Of a stretch of 64,000 nucleotides of DNA, positions 18,233 through 28,258 are shown piece by piece. Both the position numbers and the translations under genes were made by a program. The notes beneath the pieces were generated by a model. That model was not told the DNA's origin, did no database searches, and saw nothing but the letters and a program-made list of their open reading frames with translations. Location: the NCBI GenBank assembly GCA_965223105.1, contig OZ244987.1, positions 1,302,001-1,366,000 of the forward strand. Reading direction: 5' to 3'. Every line of letters starts with the position of its first letter. Position 1 is the first letter of the stretch. The DNA is from JABDMH01 sp965223105. GTDB taxonomy: Bacteria; Bacteroidota; Bacteroidia; Chitinophagales; Saprospiraceae.

Positions 18233-20272
18233 ATGAGGCAGTTATTGCGTCGTTATCCCTTCCTCCGGATCACCTTGGCACTAGCTCTGGGAATATTTCT
18301 TGGTTACAGTATAGAGATCCCCTGTATCCAGCATTCCTTGGGGCCCATTATTGTCATCTATTTGGGTGCCTTAATGGTTTCGTACTTTAAGATTCTGACA
18401 ATCGGGTGGTTAATCAATGGCCTTCTGTTGCTGAATACCTTCTTATTAGGAATCTATTTAGAGTCAGAAAATGCCATCGATCAAGACCCAAGACATTTCA
18501 GTCATTTTATTAAGGAAGAAAATACATGCATATTAAAAATCAGTAGTTTGCAAAATCAGCGAATTGTCGCTAAGGTAATCCAAACTGATCAGCGCCAGAC
18601 CCGAGGAAAGATCGTATTAATGAAGAGTCGTTATAGCGCACAACGGACTCCTGCCCAATATGATTTGATTTTTGCCAAAGTATCCATAAACGAGATCCCC
18701 GGTCCTAAGAATCCGAAAGTTTATGATTATCAAAGGTATCAGGCCTTGAAAGGTATCCATCACCAGGCATACTTAAATAGTTACCTTCCATTACAGGTAG
18801 ATCAATCAAATCCTCTCCCGGTTTTTATTGCTAATCTCAGGAATCAGGCCCGGCTTCGCTTGTCGAGGATTCCTTCCGAACATGAGCGTGCGATTGCCTT
18901 TGCCCTTCTACTCGGGGATAAACGGGAGCTGGGAACGGATTTAAGGGACGTTTTCGCCGACACAGGAGCGATGCATGTCCTGGCGGTATCGGGATTACAT
19001 ATTGGTGTGATTTACCTTTTGTTCGGATGGCTCTTTCGATCATTTGGCAAGGGACCCAACGATCGAATTCGTCGTTCCATGGCTGTCCTGCTTATCATAT
19101 GGCTTTTTGCCTTATTGGCAGGAGCCGGAGAATCGGTCGTTAGGGCTGCGACGATGTTCTCACTGTTTGAATTTGGAAAACTTATCCACCGCTCGGCATA
19201 TCCGGTCAATTCACTATCGATCGCTGCTTTTATCATGTTGGTGATCGATCCTTATGCGCTATTCAATGTGGGTTTTCAACTGTCCTTTTCTGCGGTAGCG
19301 GGTATATTGATTTGTCAAAAGCGGATCGAACAATTGTGGATCATCGAAAACCAAATAGGATATTATTTCTGGAAATTGATTACGGTTTCTATAGCTGCTC
19401 AATTATTCACTCTGCCGATTTCACTTTACTATTTTCATCAGTTTCCAATATATTTCTGGCTATCGGGAATGGTCGTCGTTCCATTGGCTTTCGCAGTGCT
19501 GTCATCTGGCATCTCATTTCTCCTCCTGGCAACAATCCCTTTACTAGGGGACCTTCTATATCATGCGATGCACAGCTCAATTTGGATCATGAATGCCTTG
19601 GTGCATCTGATTCAGTCGATCCCTTACGTAGCCATAGAGTCCATCTGGATCGATACACTGGAGTTTATTCTTTTAATCCTGATGGTAGCTGTATTTACCG
19701 TATATCTAATTTATAAGCGAGGTAAGTGGATGATCTATCTGACGCTCCTCCTGATCATCACAGCCCTCTATTCGACATTCAAGATTTGGCTACAGCTGGA
19801 CAAAGCCGTACTGACGATTTATCATCTGAATGGTTATTCCCTGGTATCAATTTCAAATGGTGCTGAGGTGCATTTGATCAATTGGGATGGACTTCAGGAT
19901 GCAAGTGAACACTATCAATGTAGAAATCACCTGGCTGGCCTTGGTCTTGATGTGAAGGAGTGGCCCAACCCGGCAATGACGTCGCTACCGAGATATTTTC
20001 ACGCCGGTCCAATCAGTATAATGGTCATTGATGGCAATTTTGATTCTCCTTCAAAGATGCATTTCCCTATCGATTTATGTTGGATTACGGGGGAGGTAAA
20101 ACCCGGTTTCCTCCAGGAGTTTCGCATGCATTCTGACTTGCTTTTTATAGTCGATGGCTCAATAAAGCACACCGCAGCCGATGCTTATCGTAATCTATTG
20201 CAGTCGGGTGGACACAAAGTTCACAATACTTGGGATGAAGGTTTCTATCAACTTATCACTCATCAACAATGA
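18233..20272 (+). CDS. comEC: ComEC/Rec2-type DNA-uptake channel protein
   Basis: 679 residues from the ATG at 18233; a TTG at 18140 would add 31 residues before the first membrane helix and is not favoured. The N-terminal helices and a DUF4131-like soluble domain (N-P-K-V-Y-D-Y-Q-R-Y) precede the Competence domain with its L-A-V-S-G-L-H-I-G-V motif and about eight membrane helices. The C-terminal part (about 540-679) sits where longer ComEC proteins have a metallo-beta-lactamase domain, but the HxHxDH motif is absent. This shorter, motif-less tail is something I associate with Bacteroidota. In this family the protein carries single-stranded DNA through the inner membrane in natural transformation. 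It overlaps the next gene by ATGA. Confidence 0.9.
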   Translation: MRQLLRRYPFLRITLALALGIFLGYSIEIPCIQHSLGPIIVIYLGALMVSYFKILTIGWLINGLLLLNTFLLGIYLESENAIDQDPRHFSHFIKEENTCILKISSLQNQRIVAKVIQTDQRQTRGKIVLMKSRYSAQRTPAQYDLIFAKVSINEIPGPKNPKVYDYQRYQALKGIHHQAYLNSYLPLQVDQSNPLPVFIANLRNQARLRLSRIPSEHERAIAFALLLGDKRELGTDLRDVFADTGAMHVLAVSGLHIGVIYLLFGWLFRSFGKGPNDRIRRSMAVLLIIWLFALLAGAGESVVRAATMFSLFEFGKLIHRSAYPVNSLSIAAFIMLVIDPYALFNVGFQLSFSAVAGILICQKRIEQLWIIENQIGYYFWKLITVSIAAQLFTLPISLYYFHQFPIYFWLSGMVVVPLAFAVLSSGISFLLLATIPLLGDLLYHAMHSSIWIMNALVHLIQSIPYVAIESIWIDTLEFILLILMVAVFTVYLIYKRGKWMIYLTLLLIITALYSTFKIWLQLDKAVLTIYHLNGYSLVSISNGAEVHLINWDGLQDASEHYQCRNHLAGLGLDVKEWPNPAMTSLPRYFHAGPISIMVIDGNFDSPSKMHFPIDLCWITGEVKPGFLQEFRMHSDLLFIVDGSIKHTAADAYRNLLQSGGHKVHNTWDEGFYQLITHQQ

Positions 20273-21405
20273 AGGATCAGTCGATTTTCTATTTCACCGC
20301 TAAGGAACGAAGAGCATTCTTAATTCTTCTCTCCATCCTGGGATTGGTTCTCCTTTTAAGAAGATCCCTTAGGACGTCCTATGTACCTAAGGATCCCTAT
20401 ATCCACTTTGATGAAAAGATCAATGCCTATTTAGACTCACTTGCAGAGAAGGAGATGTCCAAGGCCCTCAAGACAAATGATCACGGCCTGTCAAAGGTTC
20501 AACAAGTGGCGGTTAAGCCATTTCATGTCAATGAAGTCACTGAAAGAGAGCTGATATCATATGGGTTATCACCCTCAGTTGCCAAAGCGTGGGTCAATTA
20601 TCGAGAGGCAAAGAAAGGATTTCGCAAGATGCAAGAATTGGCATCGATCTACGGTATGGACAGTGTGTGGCTTCGTCGCAATGCCGCAAAAATGAAATTC
20701 GATCAGACCCCAGTTTTACGACCGAAATATTCAGGGGATCGCAGCATCACATTTGACCCGAACAATGCTTCCGAGCAGACCTTGGCCAAAGTCGGATTTT
20801 CCAAGAAGGCAATCCGGCAATTTCAAAGATTTAGAAAGAAAGGCGGAAGATTCCATCAGAAAAGTGATGTGGCTAAATTATTTGGGGTGGACCAGGAATT
20901 TTATCGGCTGGTGAAGGATCAAATCGAAATTGTCCCGGTGAGTGAGAAAAGAGCAGATCATTCAGCTGAAGACATTCCAAAGGCTATCCATAGCAATGCT
21001 CAGCAGCCTCTTTCTATCGACATCAATGGAGCCAATGCGTATCAATGGCAATTGCTGCCGGGCATCGGTCCCGGATATGCCTCTCGAATTATCCGGTTTC
21101 GTCAGGCACTGGGAGGTTTCATATCCAAGGCACAAGTTGCAGAGACCTATGGCTTGCCTGATACTGTTTTTAACAAGATCAAACCCTACTTAGCATTAAA
21201 TTTACCTCCAAAAAAAATACAAATTAATCATGCAGATTTATCCCAATTAGGTGGTCATCCTTATCTCAGTCATAAGAAAGCACGTATCATGATTAATTAC
21301 CGAGATAATCATGGTCCTTTTTTCTCTCCGGATGATATATTTTCTATGCGAATATTTGATACTTCTGAAGTTCAGCGATTGCTTCCCTACCTGTCATTTG
21401 AATAA
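20269..21405 (+). CDS. membrane-anchored ComEA-like protein with four helix-hairpin-helix repeats
   Basis: 378 residues. One N-terminal membrane helix (about 15-32) is followed by a linker and four consecutive HhH_3-type units, starting roughly at residues 83, 160, 246 and 318. Each has the N-x-A/N-x(4)-L...Y/F-R pattern; the third contains L-P-G-I-G-P-G-Y-A. ComEA proteins usually have a single HhH pair that binds incoming double-stranded DNA in the periplasm; four copies would give multivalent binding. The four-base ATGA overlap with comEC supports a joint role in DNA uptake. Its stop is 50 bases from the convergent fbp gene. Confidence 0.85.
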   Translation: MKDQSIFYFTAKERRAFLILLSILGLVLLLRRSLRTSYVPKDPYIHFDEKINAYLDSLAEKEMSKALKTNDHGLSKVQQVAVKPFHVNEVTERELISYGLSPSVAKAWVNYREAKKGFRKMQELASIYGMDSVWLRRNAAKMKFDQTPVLRPKYSGDRSITFDPNNASEQTLAKVGFSKKAIRQFQRFRKKGGRFHQKSDVAKLFGVDQEFYRLVKDQIEIVPVSEKRADHSAEDIPKAIHSNAQQPLSIDINGANAYQWQLLPGIGPGYASRIIRFRQALGGFISKAQVAETYGLPDTVFNKIKPYLALNLPPKKIQINHADLSQLGGHPYLSHKKARIMINYRDNHGPFFSPDDIFSMRIFDTSEVQRLLPYLSFE

Positions 21406-21455
21406 CAGATTGGCAAATCAGAATTGCTCCCAGTCCGTAGTGTTGATGTACTGTC

Positions 21456-22457
21456 TTACAGATTGGCAGCATACTTTTCGACGAATCTCTTCATCTCTTG
21501 CATCATATCCGGTGATCCCATGATGCATGTTGATCGCATATGTACATCCTGTGGTTTTTTTTCAAGAATCCGTTCCAGGTTGCAGGTGAGGGCTAATCCT
21601 CCTGATTGCTCAATAATCATAGCCATGGGATTGCATTCATAGGTGAGACGCAGTTTGCCATGGGGATGGATGCGGGTATTGGGATAGAGGAAGATACCTC
21701 CTTGAAATAACGTACGATGGATGTCAGCTACCAAGGATCCAATATACCTCAAGCGCAAGTTGTTGTCCGAGCAGTGGTCGATATACCTTCTCATTTCAAG
21801 GTCGAACTTTTGATAATATCCCTGATTTACCGAATAATAGGGACCACTCTTGGGCATCTGGATATCGCGGTGTGACAGACAAAACTCTCCAATGGTTGGA
21901 TCCAAAGTGAATCCATTAACCCCTCTGCCGGTTGTATACACTAAAATGGTCGATGTACCATAAAGTACATAGCCAGCAGCTACCTGCTCTGTACCACATT
22001 GAAGAAAATCTTCCAGTTCGACTTCTGATTGGGTATTGCTTATACGCCGGTATATACTGAAAATCGTGCCGACAGAAACATTGACATCGATATTAGAAGA
22101 TCCATCAAGCGGATCTGTGAGAAGTACGTATTTGGCTTCCTTCTCATGATTTGATGGCAGAGAAACAAACTCTTCGATTTCTTCTGAGACAATACCAGCA
22201 CATTCGCCGCTGTTGCTGAGACAGTCGATTAATTTTTGATTGGCGTATAGATCCAGTTTTTGTACCAGATCCCCAGATTCATTTTCTGCACCTGCTGAAC
22301 CAAGAATATTCACGAGTCCAGCCTTATTGACTTCTCGATTTACAATTTTCGCAGCAATACCAATGTCGCGTAGGAGTCCGGTTAATTCGCCGGATGCATA
22401 CGGGAAATCCTTCTGCCTCTTTAGGATAAACTCATCTAAGGTGGTTGTACTCTCCAT
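21456..22457 (-). CDS. fbp: class I fructose-1,6-bisphosphatase
   Basis: 333 residues, the normal length for the family. The metal-binding D-P-L-D-G-S-S-N motif is present near residue 115, preceded by the S-E-E-I-E-E acidic loop. The C-terminal substrate-binding block Y-I-G-S-L-V-A-D-I-H-R and G-K-L-R-L-T-Y-E-C-N-P are also intact. It removes the 1-phosphate of fructose-1,6-bisphosphate, the committed step of gluconeogenesis. It lies 55 bases downstream of the lactate permease in the same direction, so it is probably the last gene of an operon that takes up and oxidises lactate. Confidence 0.97.
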   Translation of the reverse strand: MESTTTLDEFILKRQKDFPYASGELTGLLRDIGIAAKIVNREVNKAGLVNILGSAGAENESGDLVQKLDLYANQKLIDCLSNSGECAGIVSEEIEEFVSLPSNHEKEAKYVLLTDPLDGSSNIDVNVSVGTIFSIYRRISNTQSEVELEDFLQCGTEQVAAGYVLYGTSTILVYTTGRGVNGFTLDPTIGEFCLSHRDIQMPKSGPYYSVNQGYYQKFDLEMRRYIDHCSDNNLRLRYIGSLVADIHRTLFQGGIFLYPNTRIHPHGKLRLTYECNPMAMIIEQSGGLALTCNLERILEKKPQDVHMRSTCIMGSPDMMQEMKRFVEKYAANL

Positions 22458-22512
22458 GAATCCTCGAAATTATCTTATGACAAATGTAAGGATTCAAGAG
22501 GAGCAATTGATC

Positions 22513-24186
22513 TCATCCCATTTGCGCAAGAATCAATCCGAAGAGACCAACGGCGACTACATAGTAGATGGTGGGAATGATGGTTTTACTAAGTACGGCA
22601 CCCTCTTTTCCCAACAGACCAACAGTAGCCGATGCAGCCACAACATTGTGAATCGCAATCATATTTCCAGCTGCCGCTCCCACAGCCTGTAAGGCTACCA
22701 GCAGACTGGTTGGTAACAATAGTTTTTCTGCTACTCCAAATTGGAACAGGCTAAACATCAGATTGCTGACTGTGTTGCTCCCGGCGATAAATGCACCCAA
22801 GGCACCTACACTAGGAGCAAAAAATGGATATACGTTGCCAACATTTTCAGCAACCCACTCTGCCATCGCAATAGGCATACTAAGGTACTCTTGTGGATTG
22901 ATGCCTGAATTGATATAAATCCTAACCATAGGAATAGTGAAGATCAGCACGAATCCCGCACCAATCAACATTCTGGCGCTTCCACCCAGAGCTGTTCCGA
23001 ACTCGCGAGGAGACATTCTGTGCAGAAAATAGGTGATTAGGCATACGAGCACTAAAATCGTTCCCGGCAGGTAGAGGGGAGAGGTCGTACCTTGAATTCC
23101 GGTACCTAAGATGTCGCTCCAGCCAAAGGAAATGGATGTGAGAAAAGTCTTTATCGGGAGTTGTGGTAGTCTGGTAAGTACGAGAAGAAGGGCCAATAGA
23201 AGATAGGGTGTCCAGCTAATGAACAACGAAGGTCCTTTATCACCAGGGTGATCGGATTCAGGCTTTATCGATAGGGTTCCAAACCAGCCTTTTGGCCAGG
23301 ACTCCTGAGCAGGGAATATCCAGGTGTTCTTGGGACGGAAATATCCCGCTCTCAAGAGAGAGGTGAGAAACAACAAACCAATCAAGGCTCCTAAAATGGA
23401 TGGAAATTCTGGTCCTAGTAAATATCCTGTGATGAAATATGGAATGGTGAAGGAAAGTCCTCCGATCACCAAGAATGGCCAAATGTCCAGCCCTTCGGTC
23501 CACGATTTATTTTTCCCAAAAAACCGGGTCATCATGCAGATCATTAATAGGGGAATCAAGATGCCCACCACGCCATGGAAAAGAACCACTCTCTGGGTCA
23601 CTTCCATCAGATAATCCATAGTGGTCATGTTTTGCGCTGTTAGCAGGCTTTCAAAATTCGATGACTGCAAACCACCTCTGACACCTACCAGCACTGGTGT
23701 TCCTACCGCTCCAAAAGTTACGGCTGTACTTTGGATCATCATGCCCAGCATGACCGCCGCCAAGGCTGGAAAACCAAGGGCGACGAGTAGGGGAGCGATG
23801 ACTGCAGCGGGAGTGCCGAAGCCGGCAGCTCCTTCGATAAACGATCCAAATAGCCAGCAAATGAGTACGACCTGCACACGGCGATCATCAGAAATGTTGG
23901 TAAAGCCACTCCTGATCGTTTGTACCGCTCCTGATTGGGTGAGCACATTGAGTAGAAGGATTGCCCCAAAAATGATCCAAAGTATGTCAAAAGTGATAAA
24001 AAGGCCTTGAATGATTGAGGCGGTAATCACAGATGCTGACAAACTCCAACCCCATGCAGCCAGTACGATGGTTAGTAGAAGGACAATTGGCATGGCGTGT
24101 TTGGCGGGCATTCTTAACCCCACCAATAATATGGCAGCGGCAAGTATGGGTAGCATTGCCAAGAGGGCGAGAATCGATAAAGACAT
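22513..24186 (-). CDS. lctP: L-lactate permease family transporter
   Basis: 557 residues with about 13-14 membrane helices. The blocks G-S-F-I-E-G-A-A-G-F-G-T-P-A-A-V-I-A and G-A-V-G-T-P-V-L-V-G-V are hallmarks of the LctP/LldP/GlcA family, which brings in lactate or glycolate with protons. It follows the dehydrogenase gene by 15 bases, fitting uptake and oxidation of the same 2-hydroxy acid. Length and motifs are complete. Confidence 0.95.
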   Translation of the reverse strand: MSLSILALLAMLPILAAAILLVGLRMPAKHAMPIVLLLTIVLAAWGWSLSASVITASIIQGLFITFDILWIIFGAILLLNVLTQSGAVQTIRSGFTNISDDRRVQVVLICWLFGSFIEGAAGFGTPAAVIAPLLVALGFPALAAVMLGMMIQSTAVTFGAVGTPVLVGVRGGLQSSNFESLLTAQNMTTMDYLMEVTQRVVLFHGVVGILIPLLMICMMTRFFGKNKSWTEGLDIWPFLVIGGLSFTIPYFITGYLLGPEFPSILGALIGLLFLTSLLRAGYFRPKNTWIFPAQESWPKGWFGTLSIKPESDHPGDKGPSLFISWTPYLLLALLLVLTRLPQLPIKTFLTSISFGWSDILGTGIQGTTSPLYLPGTILVLVCLITYFLHRMSPREFGTALGGSARMLIGAGFVLIFTIPMVRIYINSGINPQEYLSMPIAMAEWVAENVGNVYPFFAPSVGALGAFIAGSNTVSNLMFSLFQFGVAEKLLLPTSLLVALQAVGAAAGNMIAIHNVVAASATVGLLGKEGAVLSKTIIPTIYYVVAVGLFGLILAQMG

Positions 24187-24201
24187 GTGTTTTGGTTAGG
24201 T

Positions 24202-27069
24202 TTAGTCATCAAATAATTCGGTCCAGAACTTTGCTTTCACTCCAGTAAAGTGCTCAACTTGATGCCTGCAGCTGAAGCCATTTGCCACCACACACGTTCC
24301 TTCACCCCCTTCACGGATCGCTGGAAATAAACGACGGCTGCCAATTTTTTCCGACAATGGGTAGTGCTCACTTTCATAGCCGAATGATCCTGCCATACCA
24401 CAACATCCGGAGTCAATCTCCTCGATTTCCAATCCTGCTTGTTGCAGGATAAATTTGACATCCTCTGTCCCATAAAGAGATTTTTCGTGACAATGCCCAT
24501 GCAATAGCACTCGATCAACCTTTATAGAGGGTGCGATCATCGGAGCATACTCATCCATGACTCTTCTCACAAAGGAGGCGACAGTCAGGACATTGTCTCT
24601 CAATTGGTTACCGGTTAGTTCACTATCGATAAGGTCAGGTAGATCGTGATTAAATGCGGAGGCACAGCTGGGCTCGCAGACCAAGATGGGTTTGCCACGC
24701 TGGAGAAAAGGCTGCAAACCTTCGATGGTTTTCAATCCTTGCTGTTTCGCGGAGCGTAAGAAGCCATTGGAGAGTTTTGGTCGCTGACAGCATCCAACAT
24801 CTGCTACAACGACCTCATAGCCTATTTGAGAAAGGAGTTTTGTTGCCGATATCCCAACTTGGGGTTCATGATGGTTCATATAGGTATCTGCAAACAAGAT
24901 CACCTGGTCTCTGGGCTTTGGCGGTGGTTGGTAGTTTTTATTGTACCAGGAATTAAAGGTCTGAGTAGCATAGGCGGGAAGGACGCGCTGACGGCTGATT
25001 CCTGCGACTTTCTCCAGAGCCCACCTAAATAGGACGCTGCGCTGAATGGGATTGATGACACCCGCCAGCGAACCGGAAAATTTTCGAGACATTGCGCTGG
25101 AATCCCGGATAAATCTGGAGCGAAGCGGAATTCCGGAATGATCATATTTCATTTGCCATACTTCGCTTTTCAGTTTAGCCATATCCACATTGCTTGGACA
25201 CTCGGATTTACAGGCCTTACACGAAAGGCATAGATCCAAAGTTTGCAAGACCCGATCCGAGGTCAAATCATGGGAATCAAACTGACCAGACATTGCCAAT
25301 CGAAGGGCATTTGCCCGGCCACGGGTACTGTGTTCCTCATCCATGGTGGCCATAAAACTAGGACACATGGTTCCGGATATTGTCTTTCGGCATTCGCCCA
25401 CACCCGAGCACATGTGAACGGCATCGTGAAAGCTTCCATCAGCCCGATAATGGTATTGGGTATTGAGAGGTTGGTCTTGGTAACTCGAACCGTATCTTAG
25501 ATTATGGTCGATCGGTGGTGCATGGATGATTTTGCCGGGGTTCATGAGGCCTTCCGGATCAAACAATTGCTTTATCTGCTCAAAAACCTGGTACAAAGTT
25601 TTTCCAAAGAACTCTTCATTAAACGGGCTTCTAACCAAACCATCGCCGTGCTCACCACTCCATGAACCCTTGTATTTTTTGACCAGATGAAAAGTGGCTT
25701 CGGCAATGCCCTTAAATCGCTCGATGTCTTCGGCATCCCGGAGATCAAGAATTGGCCTTACGTGAATCACACCCACACTGGCATGAGCGTACATAGCCGC
25801 TTGAGTCTGATGTTGATCACAGACTTCTTTCACCTCGGCAATGTATTGAGGCAATACCTCGAGAGGAATTCCGGCATCCTCAATGAACGCCAAGGGTTTT
25901 CGCTTGCCTTTCATTCCAAGCATCAGACCCAGTCCTTTCTTTCTAATGGTCCAGACATCATCATAAGAAGCTCCCTCCGGAAACACGGGAAAGGTATATC
26001 CCAACTTCCTTTTCCTGAGATCATCAATCATGGGGCGGGTCTTTGCCATTACTCCTTCCTGAGTATCTCCATAAAATTCTACAATCAACACTGCTGCAGG
26101 GTGTCCCTCAATCACATGGCAGCTTCGCCGAGTGGTGAGATTTTTTCTACTTAGTTCGATGACTGTGCGATCCAAGATTTCGACGGCAGCTGGACCGTGC
26201 TCTACGATATGTTTAACAGCTACAATTGATTCTTGCAACTCATCAAAATGAACAAGGCATACACATTTATGTGCAGGTAGAGGTTCAAGATTTATCTTGA
26301 TTTCCAATATTAACCCTAAGGTTCCCTCACTGCCAACAATCAACCTGCTCAGATTCCATTTTTCGGTATGAATAAACTCATCCAGATTATAGCCTCCGAC
26401 TCTACGCATGACCTTAGGGAATCGAGCTGCAATCTCTGATTCATGCTCTTCAATCAGTAATTTGACCCTTTTGAATATTTCTCCCTGGCGGTCACCTGAA
26501 TTGCTCTTCTTTCGATAGCTTTCCTCATCCTCTTCTTGAAGGTATAACAGGGTGCCATCGCTCAGCAGCACTTTCAATTCCAAAATGTGATCGATGGTTT
26601 TACCGTACAGAATACTTTTTGTACCTGAAGAATTATTGGCGGTCATTCCTCCAATGTTGGCTCGACTGGAGGTTGCTGGATCTGGGGCGAAATGTAGACC
26701 ATCCCGTAGTAAAGCTTTATTGAGATTATCTCTTACAACTCCGGGTTGCACTCGAGCCCAACGCTCCTCAACGTTGACTTCAAGGATATTGTTCATATGC
26801 TTGGAGAAGTCGATGATCAATCCCTTGCCAATCGTTTGACCAGCCAATCCGGTTCCCCCACCTCTTGGGATAATGGCTACTTGATGGTCTCTGGCAATGC
26901 TTACAGCCTTAATAACATCCTCTTCAGAAAATGGAAGCACTACGGCGACTGGTGTGATCTGGTAAAGACTCGCATCCGTAGCATACAGGCCCAAACTGAC
27001 GTAGTCATCCAGGACCGTACAATTGAGGTTCTTTTTTAGATCTGCGAGGAAAAGCGAAGAATTTGACAT
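24202..27069 (-). CDS. FAD-linked D-lactate-type dehydrogenase fused to Fe-S and CCG domains
   Basis: 955 residues. The N-terminal FAD-binding domain carries P-R-G-G-G-T-G-L-A-G-Q near residue 70; the FAD-oxidase C-terminal domain continues to about residue 500. Next come Fe-S motifs C-S-G-V-G-E-C...G-T-M-C-P-S (about 545-570) and C-L-S-C-K-A-C-K-S-E-C-P (about 635). The C-terminal heterodisulfide-reductase-like part has H-G-H-C-H-E-K and S-G-C-C-G-M-A-G-S-F-G. This three-part layout belongs to the respiratory D-lactate/2-hydroxyglutarate dehydrogenases related to YdiJ. The lactate permease directly downstream favours lactate as substrate. It starts a three-gene operon with lctP and fbp. Confidence 0.93.
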   Translation of the reverse strand: MSNSSLFLADLKKNLNCTVLDDYVSLGLYATDASLYQITPVAVVLPFSEEDVIKAVSIARDHQVAIIPRGGGTGLAGQTIGKGLIIDFSKHMNNILEVNVEERWARVQPGVVRDNLNKALLRDGLHFAPDPATSSRANIGGMTANNSSGTKSILYGKTIDHILELKVLLSDGTLLYLQEEDEESYRKKSNSGDRQGEIFKRVKLLIEEHESEIAARFPKVMRRVGGYNLDEFIHTEKWNLSRLIVGSEGTLGLILEIKINLEPLPAHKCVCLVHFDELQESIVAVKHIVEHGPAAVEILDRTVIELSRKNLTTRRSCHVIEGHPAAVLIVEFYGDTQEGVMAKTRPMIDDLRKRKLGYTFPVFPEGASYDDVWTIRKKGLGLMLGMKGKRKPLAFIEDAGIPLEVLPQYIAEVKEVCDQHQTQAAMYAHASVGVIHVRPILDLRDAEDIERFKGIAEATFHLVKKYKGSWSGEHGDGLVRSPFNEEFFGKTLYQVFEQIKQLFDPEGLMNPGKIIHAPPIDHNLRYGSSYQDQPLNTQYHYRADGSFHDAVHMCSGVGECRKTISGTMCPSFMATMDEEHSTRGRANALRLAMSGQFDSHDLTSDRVLQTLDLCLSCKACKSECPSNVDMAKLKSEVWQMKYDHSGIPLRSRFIRDSSAMSRKFSGSLAGVINPIQRSVLFRWALEKVAGISRQRVLPAYATQTFNSWYNKNYQPPPKPRDQVILFADTYMNHHEPQVGISATKLLSQIGYEVVVADVGCCQRPKLSNGFLRSAKQQGLKTIEGLQPFLQRGKPILVCEPSCASAFNHDLPDLIDSELTGNQLRDNVLTVASFVRRVMDEYAPMIAPSIKVDRVLLHGHCHEKSLYGTEDVKFILQQAGLEIEEIDSGCCGMAGSFGYESEHYPLSEKIGSRRLFPAIREGGEGTCVVANGFSCRHQVEHFTGVKAKFWTELFDD

Positions 27070-27239
27070 AGTGATGGTTCTTTATCCTCCCAAATTAAGG
27101 GTACCTCAGAAAACATCATTCATGCTTTGATCAAAAAATTCAGAGATTTTTCGTTGAAGGCTATCAAAGTCTCCTAAAGAGGTGCTCCCATTGTTTCAGG
27201 CAGTATTCACCAGGGTATCCTCAATTTGAACTTTTACCA

Positions 27240-27839
27240 CTAATGGTGATACAAATCCTCGTCTCCCGAACCCGAGGGTGAAAGTCCTAGTGTTTCTCCA
27301 TCAATCTGCACACCCAAACCCAGTACGGTACGGTTGGCGTAGTTGAAGTAAGCCGTCACCTGGTTGATTTCTAAGATTTCACCATCGCTGAAACCTGCTT
27401 CTTTTAATGGCAAGATGTCTTCCTGAGTCATCTGATCTGGCTTTTCAGTCAGTTTCCTGGCGTAAATGAGACCTTTTTGAAATTTAGGCGAAAAGCCTTC
27501 GGATAAATTATCTTGAAGTGCGGCCAAAATGGAATCAACTTGATTCTTGTCACCAATCAACTTGATTAACCCAGCAGTGTGGTGATCGATGCAATATTGA
27601 CAAGCATTAAGCATGCTAACAAAAATGCCTATAGATTCCAGGTACCACTTAGGCAGTTGGTTTTTGCTGTGGTGCAGCACACTTTTATATAGGATCAGGT
27701 GACCCTTCAAAGTATGGGGCCGTAAACTGTGCACCTTCAGAATATTGTCGATCTGGTCCTTCGATCCCTTAACTCTCTGATATAATTTTCTCAAGAGGGA
27801 GTGGGAGTTATCCCAGGAAATCGTGTTGATCCATGCCAT
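27240..27839 (-). CDS. AhpD-like (carboxymuconolactone decarboxylase family) peroxidase-related protein
   Basis: 199 residues. The motif C80-Q-Y-C83-I-D-H-H is the CxxC...H redox centre of AhpD-like alkylhydroperoxidases and related peroxidase-type enzymes. The rest is helical, as expected. It may reduce peroxides, but many family members have unknown substrates. It lies 170 bases upstream of the lactate operon on the same strand and is probably transcribed separately; the next gene diverges from it. Confidence 0.85.
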   Translation of the reverse strand: MAWINTISWDNSHSLLRKLYQRVKGSKDQIDNILKVHSLRPHTLKGHLILYKSVLHHSKNQLPKWYLESIGIFVSMLNACQYCIDHHTAGLIKLIGDKNQVDSILAALQDNLSEGFSPKFQKGLIYARKLTEKPDQMTQEDILPLKEAGFSDGEILEINQVTAYFNYANRTVLGLGVQIDGETLGLSPSGSGDEDLYHH

Positions 27840-27936
27840 ATAATATGATTTAATTCTTATCGTTGCCAGTAGTCAAACCAAACCTGTGGGACATCAAAAT
27901 CGTCCTAAGTGTAAAGTAGCATTTAGGTGAGTAAAA

Positions 27937-28257
27937 ATGGATCCAGAGCTTAATAAAAACTACAAAGAATCAAATCATTCGTTGTCCTCTCGGGAGGCAG
28001 CCCTGTCTGAGCTGCACAGTTTATTGATGCGCTTAGATGAAAAAATAACTGAATTAAGCAGCCGTATTGTGCAAAAAGGTAATGATGACCCGCAGAGCGT
28101 GGAGGAGATCAATGTCTTAAAAGTACATCGGAAGAAAGCACATGACCTCAGGGTAAAAGTAAGGTTGGCGTCAGAGGAGAATTGGCAGGATTTACGTGAA
28201 TTGGCTCAAGAGATCTTTGACCAAGCCAATAATCTGGCACTTACACCCCGAGAATAG
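27937..28257 (+). CDS. small charged coiled-coil protein of unknown function
   Basis: 106 residues with no family I recognise. It is highly charged, predicted mostly helical, and rich in Glu, Leu, Lys and Ser, with heptad-like spacing at about 22-100. It has no signal peptide or membrane segment. The ATG is preceded by AGGTGA. An inverted-repeat element begins one base after its stop codon, so the element may supply the transcript end. Confidence 0.6.
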   Translation: MDPELNKNYKESNHSLSSREAALSELHSLLMRLDEKITELSSRIVQKGNDDPQSVEEINVLKVHRKKAHDLRVKVRLASEENWQDLRELAQEIFDQANNLALTPRE

Positions 28258-28258
28258 C

